From Paenibacillus_E sp040812395 (lineage in GTDB: Bacteria > Bacillota > Bacilli > Paenibacillales > NBRC-103111): a stretch of DNA of 64,000 nt. Location of the stretch: positions 67,071 through 131,070 of the forward strand of contig NZ_JBFNXH010000017.1 in NCBI RefSeq assembly GCF_040812395.1, in the 5' to 3' direction. The notes under the pieces are model-generated. The model did no database searches. It was given only the letters and a program-made list of their open reading frames with translations, and had not been told where the DNA came from. The translations under genes and the position numbers were made by a program. Positions 9,578 through 17,899 of this stretch are shown here, in pieces. Every line of letters begins with the position of its first letter. Position 1 is the stretch's first letter.

Positions 9578-9607
9578 TTGACTATACGTATAAACGTACC
9601 ATATAAT
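9578..9607 (+). promoter_or_regulatory. Promoter and operator-like repeats between divergent genes
   Basis: TTGACT (9578-9583), 18-bp spacer, TATAAT (9602-9607). The spacer carries the palindrome TATACGTATA. Just downstream GGTAC-N8-GTACC forms an inverted repeat and the phrase CGTACC recurs. These are likely binding sites for the adjacent XRE protein. Confidence 0.6.
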
Positions 9608-9645
9608 ATTCCAATAACCGGTACTTATATGCGTACCGAAAAGGG

Positions 9646-9921
9646 GTGGACACTATTCAAAGTATCCAATCAAAATATGATGAAGCTGTTCGGGAAGAGG
9701 AAACATTGATTCAGAGAATTAACGTTTGCAAAGAGTTTATTGATGTTATCCTTAGCTATATATCCGATAAGGCTGACTCCACTCACATGCTGACTATCGA
9801 GGACATTGTTACTGCTGTGCATACCATTGGTCAGGATTTGGAGACTGAGTTGCTTCACTTGAGGTTAGAAAAGGTCTTTCTGGAGAATAAGATGCGGGAA
9901 GATCAGGTGAGCGATCTCTAG
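9646..9921 (+). CDS. Small helical protein of unknown function, first of two related copies
   Basis: 91 residues from a GTG with AAAAGGGG upstream. Predicted all-helical and acidic, with the run IEDIVTAVHTIGQDLETELL and a coiled-coil-like C-terminal half rich in Leu and Glu. No family recognised. A diverged copy is encoded at 10124-10318. It is expressed divergently from an XRE repressor through the promoter at 9578-9607, which suggests a small regulated module such as an accessory gene of a mobile element. Confidence 0.55.
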   Translation: MDTIQSIQSKYDEAVREEETLIQRINVCKEFIDVILSYISDKADSTHMLTIEDIVTAVHTIGQDLETELLHLRLEKVFLENKMREDQVSDL

Positions 9922-9972
9922 TTTTAATAGTCTTGGATATTAACTAGTTAAGCTAACCTTTAAGAATTTTCT

Positions 9973-10140
9973 GTGCCAGTATGTAACCAAGAACAGCCTC
10001 CTAAGAGAAGTATATTCAAAAAACTTCAGAAAGGTCATAAAAAGGTATTCATCACCAATTTGTTTAAGGGATCAAGCGTCTTCTATGAGTCGATAAATAA
10101 TGAGTTAGATGTATTAATCGTAGATGAAGCTCATCATCCA
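9973..10140 (+). pseudogene. DUF2075 helicase fragment
   Basis: About 55 codons encode KVFITNLFKGSS, then ELDVLIVDEAHH. This matches the stretch of DUF2075 (Schlafen-associated P-loop helicase-like) proteins that ends in the Walker B DEAH box. The Walker A region and everything after DEAH are missing. The frame runs on into sequence that, in another frame, encodes the second copy of the small helical protein, so the junction is at about 10128-10140. Confidence 0.55.
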
Positions 10141-10318
10141 AAGAGTCGAAGTGTGCAGAAAGATTATCGAAGTTATTTTAAAGTATCTCTCAGAACAGGC
10201 GGATGCTATTCATATCCTAGCAGCAGAAGACATAGTAACATCGATTCATACTATGCACCAAGACTTAGAGATAGAATTATTTCATGTCAGACTAGAGAAG
10301 AGTTTATTGGAAAAATAA
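10124..10318 (+). pseudogene. Second, N-terminally truncated copy of the small helical protein
   Basis: 64 codons. From IIQR onwards it aligns with the 91-residue protein at 9646: EDIVTSIHTMHQDLEIELF here against EDIVTAVHTIGQDLETELL there. The first about 20 residues are replaced by the DUF2075 scrap and there is no ribosome binding site, so it is probably not translated properly. The two copies have diverged widely at the DNA level, so the duplication is old. Confidence 0.5.
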
Positions 10319-10370
10319 AATTAGCATTTTGGAAGCTGACGGCAATATTTAAGGTGAAAGATATGCGACT

Positions 10371-10397
10371 AACCTCTCTATATGAGAGGTTTTTTCC
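10371..10397 (+). terminator. Intrinsic terminator
   Basis: AACCTCT/AGAGGTT stem with a 7-nt loop followed by a T-rich run. It closes the small-gene module. Confidence 0.75.
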
Positions 10398-10535
10398 TTT
10401 TCCACCGATTTCGTCAATTTTATTAGTAAAACAGATATTTTGCGTAGCTCATAAAGAAGGGTTTTTAATAGTGTAAAAAGAAGGATTATGTTAAGGTATC
10501 TGTGACCTGTTAAATTTTTTGTAGGAGGGCTGAAA

Positions 10536-12446
10536 TTGTTATTGAATCGAGGTTTCATTTTCAAAATAATCTTAATAACAGCTATATCTGTTTCAGTAAT
10601 GACGCCATTTACAACTTTCAAAACCACGTATGCTGAATCCGCCACTGTTACTTTCGATGACCCGGCATTTGAAGCTTACATACGCAAGCAATTGCATAAA
10701 CCGGAAGGGAACATAACGGGGGAGGATATGCAATCTCTTACTGAGCTAGCCTCGGCAAGTTGGTTGGGAATCCGAAGTCTCAAAGGGATTGAATTTGCAA
10801 CGAATTTAACACGATTAAGTATTGAACAGAACAAGATTGCTGATCTTTCTCCACTTGCAGGTTTGGTTAAACTGAAAAGGATTACTCTGGATTACAATGA
10901 AATAACGGATTTAAAGCCACTTAGCAACTTAACAGAATTAACAGATTTGAATCTTTATGAGAATAAAATTAAAAGTCTAGAGCCGTTAAAAAACTTGAAA
11001 AAGCTAACTGATCTACAAGTTTACGCTAATGAGATCGAAGACCTCTCGCCATTAAGTGGACTTACTCAATTAAAGTCGCTTGGTGCCTATTTCAATCATA
11101 TTCGGGAAGTCACGCCTCTCGCCGATCTGGTAAATCTGCGCTCTATTTTTATAGATAATAATAGGATTAAAGATATTTCCTCTCTACACAAGCTCGAGAA
11201 TCTTGAAGTTCTTTCGATTGGTAGGAACCAAGTAACCAATATTCATGTTATTAGTAACATGCCGAAACTAGATATGGTAAATCTCGGTAATAATCCGATC
11301 CAGGATCTTTCCCTTCTCAAGTCGCTTAAAGAGATCCGTTCACTGGATTTGGGTGGATTGAAGCTTGAGGACATTTCCTTTTTGAGTAAAATGAGTAAGT
11401 TAGCTACGCTAAGGTTGGATCATAATCAAATTGTTGATATTACTCCTCTGGCTGAATTAACTTCCCTTACAGGTCTTGAGATTGGAAATAATAAGGTTGT
11501 AGATATTACCCCAATCGCTAGGCTTACCAATCTTGAAAACATTCGATTAGATAACAATAAAGTTGCTGATATTTCATCACTATCCTCTTTAAATAAACTT
11601 TGGATGTTAAGTCTAGATGGCAACCCTGTCTCTAATCTAAAACAGTTAGTGTCCCTAAAAATGCTACGATTTCTAACTTTAAACAATATGCATCTTTCAG
11701 ACATCGGATTCGTGAGCGATTTAAAGAATTTAACCTACTTAGGATTGAACAATAATCAAATTACTGATTTAAGTCCATTAGCTGGAATGCAACGATTAGA
11801 TGGATTAAATATTTCAGGTAATGAAATAGATGATCTCAAGCCTCTGCAAAGACTGACCTCTTTAACAAGTCTTACTTTAAGCAGAAATAAAGTTGAAGAT
11901 ATCTCTCCCCTTTACGCAATGTCTAAATTAAAAAGTTTAGATCTCGAACATAACCGTGTTACGGATATTAATGCCCTTCGGGATCATACGAATCTCTGGG
12001 AGATTAACCTGATTAATAATCCTTTGACTAAGGAAGCAATTGAAGCTGTTAAGGAAAAGCAAAAATTAGGTGTTGTTGTTAAGTATGGGGATCAGATAGT
12101 TTTGAAGTTAAATAATAACTTATTGGACTTTTCAGCGGACGAGGAGCCTTTGTTGAAGGATGGAACTGTTCTTGTGCCTATGCGCCGAATTTTCAGCGTT
12201 TTGGGAGCTCAGGTGTTTTGGGATGGGGAAAAGCAAAGCATTACAGCTGAAAAAGGAGATATTAGCGTTAAGCTAATAATTGATTCAGATAAAGCTTTCA
12301 TTAACAATAAAGAGGTAAGATTAGATGTGGCACCGCGGTTATTAAATGGTACGACATTAGTTCCGGTGCGCTTTGTCAGTGAAGCTCTTGGTGCAGAGGT
12401 AAGTTGGGATGCAGGGGAACGTATGGTTGTTATTAAAAGGAAATAA
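10536..12446 (+). CDS. Exported leucine-rich-repeat (internalin-like) protein with C-terminal CuAO_N domain
   Basis: 636 residues. TTG start with AGGAGG (10523-10528) at ideal spacing. Signal peptide about 1-34, cleaved near TYA. Residues about 70-500 are some 18-20 tandem 22-residue repeats of the internalin/SDS22 type (LxxLxLxxNxIxDIxPL). Residues about 515-636 are a CuAO_N pair (VLVPMRRIFSVLGA, TLVPVRFVSEALGA). There is no SLH, LPXTG or membrane anchor; the CuAO_N module may hold it to the wall. LRR surfaces bind proteins, so a surface adhesin or scavenger role is an inference. The gene at 40815 has the same domain order with fewer repeats. Confidence 0.85.
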   Translation: MLLNRGFIFKIILITAISVSVMTPFTTFKTTYAESATVTFDDPAFEAYIRKQLHKPEGNITGEDMQSLTELASASWLGIRSLKGIEFATNLTRLSIEQNKIADLSPLAGLVKLKRITLDYNEITDLKPLSNLTELTDLNLYENKIKSLEPLKNLKKLTDLQVYANEIEDLSPLSGLTQLKSLGAYFNHIREVTPLADLVNLRSIFIDNNRIKDISSLHKLENLEVLSIGRNQVTNIHVISNMPKLDMVNLGNNPIQDLSLLKSLKEIRSLDLGGLKLEDISFLSKMSKLATLRLDHNQIVDITPLAELTSLTGLEIGNNKVVDITPIARLTNLENIRLDNNKVADISSLSSLNKLWMLSLDGNPVSNLKQLVSLKMLRFLTLNNMHLSDIGFVSDLKNLTYLGLNNNQITDLSPLAGMQRLDGLNISGNEIDDLKPLQRLTSLTSLTLSRNKVEDISPLYAMSKLKSLDLEHNRVTDINALRDHTNLWEINLINNPLTKEAIEAVKEKQKLGVVVKYGDQIVLKLNNNLLDFSADEEPLLKDGTVLVPMRRIFSVLGAQVFWDGEKQSITAEKGDISVKLIIDSDKAFINNKEVRLDVAPRLLNGTTLVPVRFVSEALGAEVSWDAGERMVVIKRK

Positions 12447-12471
12447 ATTTATATAGAACAAGGAGGAGTAC

Positions 12472-13041
12472 ATGGCTTGGAGCAAATTGAAGCAAAATCT
12501 GGAGAGTTTTCTCTGTCCTGCGTTATATGGAAGGGTCGAATACCGTGCAACCAGCTACCGTTATTTATCTGATAAAGCAGGACTTTGTTATATTGCGGTA
12601 GATAAAAAGAACGTACTCAATTTTAGTGATACAACTAACTTAATCAGATGGTATCAGACGGAGCTGGATATTAAGAATGATTCAGATATCCAAATTCCTA
12701 TCAACAAAGAAGAAATCGAAGCAGTCAGAAAAGATACCAAGGGGATTGTTCCGGAGGATCGTCTAAAAGTAATTGCAAGAAGTAGAAAAATATCAGAGTA
12801 TGCAAAGGAGCTTTTGGCGGCACAGTCATCATTAAGTAAATCAAATTTTATCGTTGTAGCTAATAAGTTTTTATCCATTTCTATAGAGGAAAGCATAGAG
12901 AGCAATGATATCTTATTAAATATTCTAGCTTTGGTGGACAGACGAGTTGGAAAAAAGCGAATATTAAACATGAGCGAGAAGATGAAGTTAAAGCATCCAA
13001 TTGTGCAGTATTTTTATGAACTGCGGCTTAGTACGTTATGA
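12472..13041 (+). CDS. SF0329-family-like cytoplasmic protein
   Basis: 189 residues, start supported by AAGGAGGAG 9 bp upstream. The N-terminus (MAWSKLKQNLESFLCPAL, GRVEYRATSYRY, DKAGLCYIAVDKK) matches what I remember of the SF0329 family, small proteins of unknown function in enteric bacteria and bacilli. The C-terminal half is helical and basic (RVGKKRIL). It has no signal peptide. It sits 25 bp downstream of the LRR gene and may share its transcript. A recombinase remnant follows immediately. Confidence 0.65.
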   Translation: MAWSKLKQNLESFLCPALYGRVEYRATSYRYLSDKAGLCYIAVDKKNVLNFSDTTNLIRWYQTELDIKNDSDIQIPINKEEIEAVRKDTKGIVPEDRLKVIARSRKISEYAKELLAAQSSLSKSNFIVVANKFLSISIEESIESNDILLNILALVDRRVGKKRILNMSEKMKLKHPIVQYFYELRLSTL

Positions 13042-13049
13042 AAATAAAT

Positions 13050-13748
13050 AACTCATTCACCTCAAAGTACAGAAAAAGAAACAGCGCCGCGCACAATTAA
13101 AAGGCAATGTGATAGGAGACCGGCAGAAATACTCCAGCAAATATGCACTTAGTAGCAAAGTATTCTGCGGATGCTGTGGAGCCAACTTTAAACGCCGAAC
13201 CTGGAACAGTAACAATACGTCCAAAAAAGTCGTATGGCAATGTCGGTCGTATGTAGATGAGGGACGAGAAGCTTGCAATGCCAATGCGCTGGATGAACGG
13301 AAACTGTAGGATGCATTTGTTAGAGTATTCAATCGGATGTATGAGAATAAGGGTAGATTTATCCGAACGCTCAAAGCCAACATTGAAACGATACTGTCGA
13401 AGTGATCAGAAAGTGAATCACTTGGGCAAATCGAGTAAAGTATAGAACAGTTGAAAGCTGATCTTAAGGCGTTGGTTGCCTTGAAGCTTAGAAATCAGAT
13501 TGAAGAGGCCGTATACAACGAAGAAAACGAACAAGAAAGAAGGAGTAGAGAATGACAGGGATCAGAAATCTCAGATCCAAGTTAGAGTTAGCGAAATCAT
13601 TCAGATCATAAATGAACGACAAGATATATTGGAACAATTTGAAGACGACCTCTTTAACGCGCTGGTTGAGAAGATCACCATTCTCTCGCCAACGCGTTAT
13701 TTATTTACCCTGAAAATTGGACTGGAGATGGAGGAAATCATTGAGTAA
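13050..13748 (+). pseudogene. Serine recombinase, 3' remnant with frameshifts
   Basis: Three reading-frame pieces together resemble the C-terminal half of a large serine recombinase. First SSKYALSSKVFCGCCGANFKR with VWQCRSYV, the recombinase zinc ribbon (CxxC then C). Then DAFVRVFNRMYENKGRF in another frame. Last FNALVEKITILSPTRYLFTLK with GLEMEEII, the usual C-terminal strand pair. The catalytic Ser domain is absent and stops interrupt the frame near 13309 and 13404. It marks an old element insertion directly behind the SF0329-like gene. Confidence 0.7.
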
Positions 13749-13815
13749 CCGGCTGTCTCAAGAAACTGATAAAGCGATAAATGGCATGGGGCGGTTCCAT
13801 ACTGTTCGCTCGTTA

Positions 13816-14177
13816 TCATTCCAAACGGTTCGTTTTCAAATAAAGATTAATTTCCTGTATCATCCTCATGCCATCCTTAACCCCTCTCAAATAAAGCCAA
13901 TCCTTCTCAGCCGATTGCTGATATTGGACAGCATCCTCCCATTCCAGCAAGTTCACTAAAGCAGATTCATCCATCTGGCCTTTCAAATCCGATAGCAATT
14001 TTGATGATTTCTCAATGAACGGAATAATGTGTTCTTGCTGCTCCCGATGAGAGACAAGTCATCAAACCTCTTACGTAAGCCTTTTAAAATCCATTCAGGA
14101 AAATCCTCCATATAGTCACAGCATCCTTCCCATTGTTCGAGTGTGTGTATGTTAACTCTGATGGGAGGAGATGGCAA
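13816..14177 (-). pseudogene. Frameshifted hypothetical gene
   Basis: Two minus-strand frames join into one sensible helical protein: LEQWEGCCDYMEDFPEWILKG with LRKRFDDLS, then REQQEHIIPFIEKSSKLL and SDLKGQMDE to the end NRLE. A one-base change near 14048-14052 splits it. Upstream only a TTG without ribosome binding site is available at 14177, so the 5' end may also be lost. Family not recognised. Confidence 0.5.
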
Positions 14178-14265
14178 GTTGTTATTTAGTTGATATTCTA
14201 CTTTTAGAATAAAGAAGTATTCTGTAAAATTTAGACCGAGCCAAATTACTCATTTACAAATTGCA

Positions 14266-15318
14266 TTAGTTTATATCCTCTTTCCATGCTCCAATATCAT
14301 TAATTATTTTAAACCCGTTACATTTTACTGTAGGAAGTTCAACAGGTACATAACCGACCATTTTAATATTAAAATCGAATATATTTTGATTATCAGAATA
14401 AAACTCCTCAAGACAGCTGATCACATTTGAAATCTTAACTTGAAAGAATGCTTTACAATGTTCCCTATCTTCGCTCCACTGTAAATGGGCTGTCTCATTG
14501 ATAAAAGAATTTTCCTCCATATATTGCTTTGTGCAGGATATTCGGATTTCCATTAAAGGTTCGCATAGGCGCCAATTCGCTCGTTTCATAGCATCCTGTA
14601 GTGTGTTCATCGCTGACAAGATGAAGTAATAATCACGGTAATAACATACCTGACATTTGGCATCCAAAACATGAACTTCTGTATCCACTACCGGATATCC
14701 CCATCTGAATCCATTAATCAATAACAACTTTGAATATAAACTTAAGGATTGGATAAATAATTGGTTACCAAGCACCTTTCCTTCTTCATCTTCTTTACGA
14801 TTACAAGCACAGTAATGAATAATATCTTTCTTTGGGAGCCTATTCTCATATTGATAACCTTTTCCAAAATCAAGATCCGTCATATAAATCTCGATTAAAG
14901 AAAAGATGTCGTTTACGCTGGTAACTCTCGTATGCTTCCCGTGGAAGTTCCTGTTGAGATCATCGGCATACTCTCTGTACAAAATAAAGGAAGGACTTAT
15001 GCTTGATTCGATTCCATGCCCTTTCATAAAATCTCGGATACTCATGAGATGTAGGTAATCATTCCCGATAAAGATGACCTCGTTGTATTTAGTATTGATG
15101 GCACTTATCGAGGTAAAATGAACAGCAATACACACCTCAGGATCGTGATGAATTAATCTTTCAATACTCTCGATCATTTGATTTTGTAATTCGAGGGTCT
15201 GAGGAAAAGGTACAGTTAATCCCATGTACTTGTTTTGTACTGGGGGAAGATGTTTTTCTCGATCGTCAAGATCTTTCAGCATTTCGTTAAATCTGGTAAT
15301 TCTAGTATCTTCAGACAT
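14266..15318 (-). CDS. GTPase-less protein resembling elongation factor G domains III-V
   Basis: 350 residues from the ATG at 15318 (AAGGATG 7 bp upstream); the longer frame to 15360 lacks a site. The whole chain can be laid on the C-terminal half of EF-G: domain III, GLTVPFPQTLELQNQM and GNDYLHL (85-91, EF-G: GMGELHL) then ILYRE; the domain IV entry GKGYQYEN (152-159, EF-G: GKGYEFVN) and GYPVVDTEV (207-215, EF-G: GYPVVDIKV); the domain IV/V junction LCEPLMEI (251-258, EF-G: LLEPIMKV) and a domain V-like end. No G domain (no P-loop, no NKxD) and no domain II is present. The domain IV tip loop has Cys residues where EF-G has the SYHDVDSSE run. A ribosome-binding or ribosomal-protection-like role is an inference. 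Confidence 0.7.
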   Translation of the reverse strand: MSEDTRITRFNEMLKDLDDREKHLPPVQNKYMGLTVPFPQTLELQNQMIESIERLIHHDPEVCIAVHFTSISAINTKYNEVIFIGNDYLHLMSIRDFMKGHGIESSISPSFILYREYADDLNRNFHGKHTRVTSVNDIFSLIEIYMTDLDFGKGYQYENRLPKKDIIHYCACNRKEDEEGKVLGNQLFIQSLSLYSKLLLINGFRWGYPVVDTEVHVLDAKCQVCYYRDYYFILSAMNTLQDAMKRANWRLCEPLMEIRISCTKQYMEENSFINETAHLQWSEDREHCKAFFQVKISNVISCLEEFYSDNQNIFDFNIKMVGYVPVELPTVKCNGFKIINDIGAWKEDIN

Positions 15319-15860
15319 GGAGGCGCATCCTTTCGAATATCGGGTAATATGAGCTACCACGGCAGCACAGGGCCAATTCTGTTTCTATCAAGCAAATACG
15401 AGAAAATCATCCTGCTAACTCAATCGTTGTCAGAACCGTATCCAATTGCCGACATTATCGTCCTCCCATTTTCCCGTAAACAATGGCATTTTACCACTAT
15501 TTTTCTACCCTAATATACTTTCCGCTAGTTGAGAAAACGGCATCCTCTGATGTAAGTATTGGGTTCATTATTGTGAATAGAATCTTAAAATACAAGCGAA
15601 ATAGCATAAACAATTTGATTGCTATATGAAATCATAGTTTTATAAATATGGGGCTTGGTTTAAAAACGGATTGCTATTTTTGTTGGTTATAATGGTATAA
15701 TATACCAAATGGTATTCTTTGTGAAGTCAAGTATTTCTTTTGGGTGTGGAGTGTATTAGGTATTAAAGGGGAAGATGAAAATGATTATAATTAAAGGATT
15801 GTATACAACTTCGGGTAGCATTTTCATCTGTAGTTTTTTGTTGTTTCGATTGTTTAGTCT
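15319..15860. other. 542-bp gap before the small-gene cluster
   Basis: AT-rich. It holds the near-palindrome TGGTATAATATACCA (15693-15707) inside a promoter-like stretch and a short open frame from about 15780 without clear homology. No RNA gene or terminator was recognised. Confidence 0.5.
15671..15701 (+). promoter_or_regulatory. Candidate promoter with overlapping palindrome
   Basis: TTGCTA (15671-15676) and TATAAT (15696-15701) with a rather long 19-bp spacer. The -10 lies in the near-palindrome TGGTATAATATACCA, so a repressor could block it. It would read toward the small-gene cluster. Confidence 0.3.
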
Positions 15861-16295
15861 ATGGACAAAACATATTGGAAAAGGGATTTAACTATTGCTA
15901 TTATTCAAGCATTAGCTATTACCATCCTTTTGTTCTATCTAGGTCAAAGTAACAACACAGTCAAACATTTAGACATTATTAATGCTTTAGCTACAAATAC
16001 AAAGGAACTAAACAATGAGCCTGGTATTATACTCAATGGTACAGCAGGTGATTATAATAAAAAATTAATTAGTATTGGAATAGGCATAGACCATACTAAA
16101 ATAAACGAAGTTCAACTGAAACAAGTAATAGAAAAATATTTAAATGATTCAGCCGCTATGACAAATGAGCATGATTGGAAGAAGCTGTTTTTACCTTATA
16201 ATCTAAAAATCGAAGAAATTGGGGATAGCAATAATGGCAAGATATTAGCTGAAAAGCAAGTAGGCAAAACAGAGCTTGTTTGGAAAGAAGATTAA
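15861..16295 (+). CDS. Single-pass membrane-anchored small protein, unknown
   Basis: 144 residues. One N-terminal hydrophobic segment (about 12-28, AIIQALAITILLFYLG) with a basic lead suggests an uncleaved anchor and an extracytoplasmic remainder. The soluble part contains the repeated GIGI strand and NEHDWKKLFLPYNLKIEEIG. No obvious ribosome binding site precedes the ATG. It opens a run of short AT-rich same-strand genes of the kind seen in immunity-gene clusters of polymorphic toxins; that context is the only hint to function. Confidence 0.5.
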   Translation: MDKTYWKRDLTIAIIQALAITILLFYLGQSNNTVKHLDIINALATNTKELNNEPGIILNGTAGDYNKKLISIGIGIDHTKINEVQLKQVIEKYLNDSAAMTNEHDWKKLFLPYNLKIEEIGDSNNGKILAEKQVGKTELVWKED

Positions 16296-16343
16296 ATATA
16301 AGATCTATATACTTGAAATATCGGGAGATAGCTAATTAAATGA

Positions 16344-16646
16344 ATGATTTTATCAGGAGGAATCCTTATCAATATAGAATACTTTGCTAAAGTTTTTAAT
16401 GAAACAGCATGGAGGAAATTTGTAGTTTTGAGTAAAAAAAGTAGGAATGTGAATCTTAACAATCTGGATGGTATTGATGTTCCAGAAGATATTAAGGAAG
16501 TTTTATACTTCCAAGAAAGGGAATACGCTAAAGCTTGGCTATATAAAAACGTACCAATTTTAGATAACAATAAACCAATAGAATTAGTCAAAAACGAAAT
16601 AGGTTTAAAAGCAGTAAAAGAAGCGCTACTAAGAATGCCAGATTAA
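16344..16646 (+). CDS. MbcA/ParS/Xre-type toxin-binding domain protein (lone antitoxin-like)
   Basis: 100 residues. The C-terminal 45 residues fit the MbcA/ParS/Xre toxin-binding domain pattern: YAKAWLYKNVPILDNNKP then IELVKNEIGLKAVKEALL, that is W-L-x4-P-x-L, P-x-E-L, E-x-G, V-x3-L. In complete systems this domain clasps a RES-type toxin. No RES gene follows: the next protein lacks the RES motifs. The N-terminal half does not show a clear HTH. The start is unsure, since an AGGAGG lies just inside the frame. Confidence 0.6.
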   Translation: MILSGGILINIEYFAKVFNETAWRKFVVLSKKSRNVNLNNLDGIDVPEDIKEVLYFQEREYAKAWLYKNVPILDNNKPIELVKNEIGLKAVKEALLRMPD

Positions 16647-16697
16647 ATTTCGTATATACAACTTACTCGAATTAAGAAGAAACTAGGTTTACATTGG

Positions 16698-17078
16698 TTG
16701 TATACAAATAATGTTTTGCAAAGTGCAATACGTCTTAGCCGCCAAAATAAGCGTCAGAAGAGTTGGTTCGTTTTACGCTATGAATTTATTCCAATGGGGG
16801 TAAAGGATTATGCAGCTTTATGCAAAGAATATTGGGATTATGAAACGCAAAAAAGTGAATATACGTATGCCACACATTGGTTAATCACCTTATGTTTTTA
16901 TGACCACAATATCCCACGGATTCTGATAACACCTACAGCAAGTGACGGGAGTAGCCCAAGTGTTGCACCTGTTGGGATGACTGTGTATGATAGGGGAAAT
17001 CTGCCGCCATTAGATACTGTTTTGAAAACTTTTAAACAGGATGTGGAAACAATGAATAACGATGAATGCTGGAAATGA
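16698..17078 (+). CDS. Hypothetical protein, possibly 5'-truncated
   Basis: 126 residues from a TTG without a strong ribosome binding site; the frame is open a further 16 codons upstream. Motifs visible are SWFVLRYEFIPMGV, ATHWLITLCFYDH and PRILITPTASDG. Family not recognised. Its place after a lone antitoxin-domain gene made a toxin worth considering, but it does not look like RES, PIN or MazF. Confidence 0.4.
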   Translation: MYTNNVLQSAIRLSRQNKRQKSWFVLRYEFIPMGVKDYAALCKEYWDYETQKSEYTYATHWLITLCFYDHNIPRILITPTASDGSSPSVAPVGMTVYDRGNLPPLDTVLKTFKQDVETMNNDECWK

Positions 17079-17124
17079 ATTCAATAAAACATGGGAATTT
17101 ATATAAGGTGGAAAGTGAAAAATC

Positions 17125-17568
17125 ATGAATCAATCAAGGTTTAGAGACAAAGGTGAAACTCTGTATGATTTTCTTTTAAAAAAGGACATTTTGATGGAGT
17201 GTCCATACTGTTTTAGGTGTGCAAAAGGAGTCAGAATATCTGAAGAAAGGTATCAGTACAAATTAATTTGCACTCAATGTGGACTTATCACGAATCCAAA
17301 TATCGTTTCATGGGGCAAAGGTTCTTTCAGGGGCTTGAAACTTTGGTTAAGAACTAATTGTTGTGGAAATGTTCTTTGGGCATACAATAAAGAACATTTG
17401 TCCTTTTTGGATGGCTACATTAATTCATCGTTGAGAGAACAAATGCCAAACAAAAATCAGAGTTTGGCGAGTAGACTTCCTGATTGGATAAAAAGTTCAA
17501 AGAATCGTTTAGAGCTTTCAAAAGGTATAGCAAAGTTAGAGAATAAGCTTAAACAATGCGAAACATAG
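17125..17568 (+). CDS. Zinc-ribbon hypothetical protein
   Basis: 147 residues, weak GGAAAG site. A TFIIB-like zinc ribbon is formed by ECPYC (30-34) and ICTQCG (about 50-55), with a CC pair further on (TNCCGNVLWAYN). The C-terminal third is a charged helix. It overlaps the next gene by 13 bp. Cluster position and size are as seen for contact-toxin immunity genes, but no toxin gene is in view. Confidence 0.55.
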   Translation: MNQSRFRDKGETLYDFLLKKDILMECPYCFRCAKGVRISEERYQYKLICTQCGLITNPNIVSWGKGSFRGLKLWLRTNCCGNVLWAYNKEHLSFLDGYINSSLREQMPNKNQSLASRLPDWIKSSKNRLELSKGIAKLENKLKQCET

Positions 17569-17882
17569 TGAGATTGAAAAGGAAAATGGAAGATAGAAGA
17601 TCAGCGAAAGCCAAAATCGAATGGTATAAAGACCCAAGTCGCTATCCGTTAAATGTGTGGCTACGAGACATTATTGTAAATTACGGTGAGCTTAAGGATA
17701 GGACATTTACTGGACAATCTTGGACTTTTTTGGTAAGAGTTACAAGCCTTGTTGAAGATTCGTGGAGTATATACGCTGACGTTGCATTTATTGTTGATGA
17801 AGCTCCTTGGCATTTGCTTGTAAAGGGATATAGTTTCAATTTATGGGCAGGAAGGGAAATTGCAACGGTTAGTATAGAATAA
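17556..17882 (+). CDS. Hypothetical immunity-like protein
   Basis: 108 residues from the ATG at 17556; an alternative ATG at 17586 follows AAAAGGAAA and may be the real start. A beta-rich C-terminal half ends YADVAFIVDEAPWHLLVKGY and WAGREIATVSIE. Overlap with the upstream zinc-ribbon gene and an 18-bp gap to the next gene indicate one operon. No family assigned. Confidence 0.5.
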   Translation: MRNIVRLKRKMEDRRSAKAKIEWYKDPSRYPLNVWLRDIIVNYGELKDRTFTGQSWTFLVRVTSLVEDSWSIYADVAFIVDEAPWHLLVKGYSFNLWAGREIATVSIE

Positions 17883-17899
17883 CGGAGGAAAAGTTATTT

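Noticed and set aside
10349..10645. 98-codon minus-strand frame across the LRR gene start
   Set aside because: It crosses the terminator at 10371 and the LRR ribosome binding site and codes for a low-complexity product; treated as a shadow.
13050..14177. Intact insertion sequence or integrative element
   Set aside because: Only 3' recombinase pieces and a broken gene are present, with no catalytic domain and no terminal repeats detectable by eye.
16698..17078. RES-domain toxin as partner of the antitoxin-domain gene
   Set aside because: The RES Arg-Glu-Ser motifs could not be found in the product.
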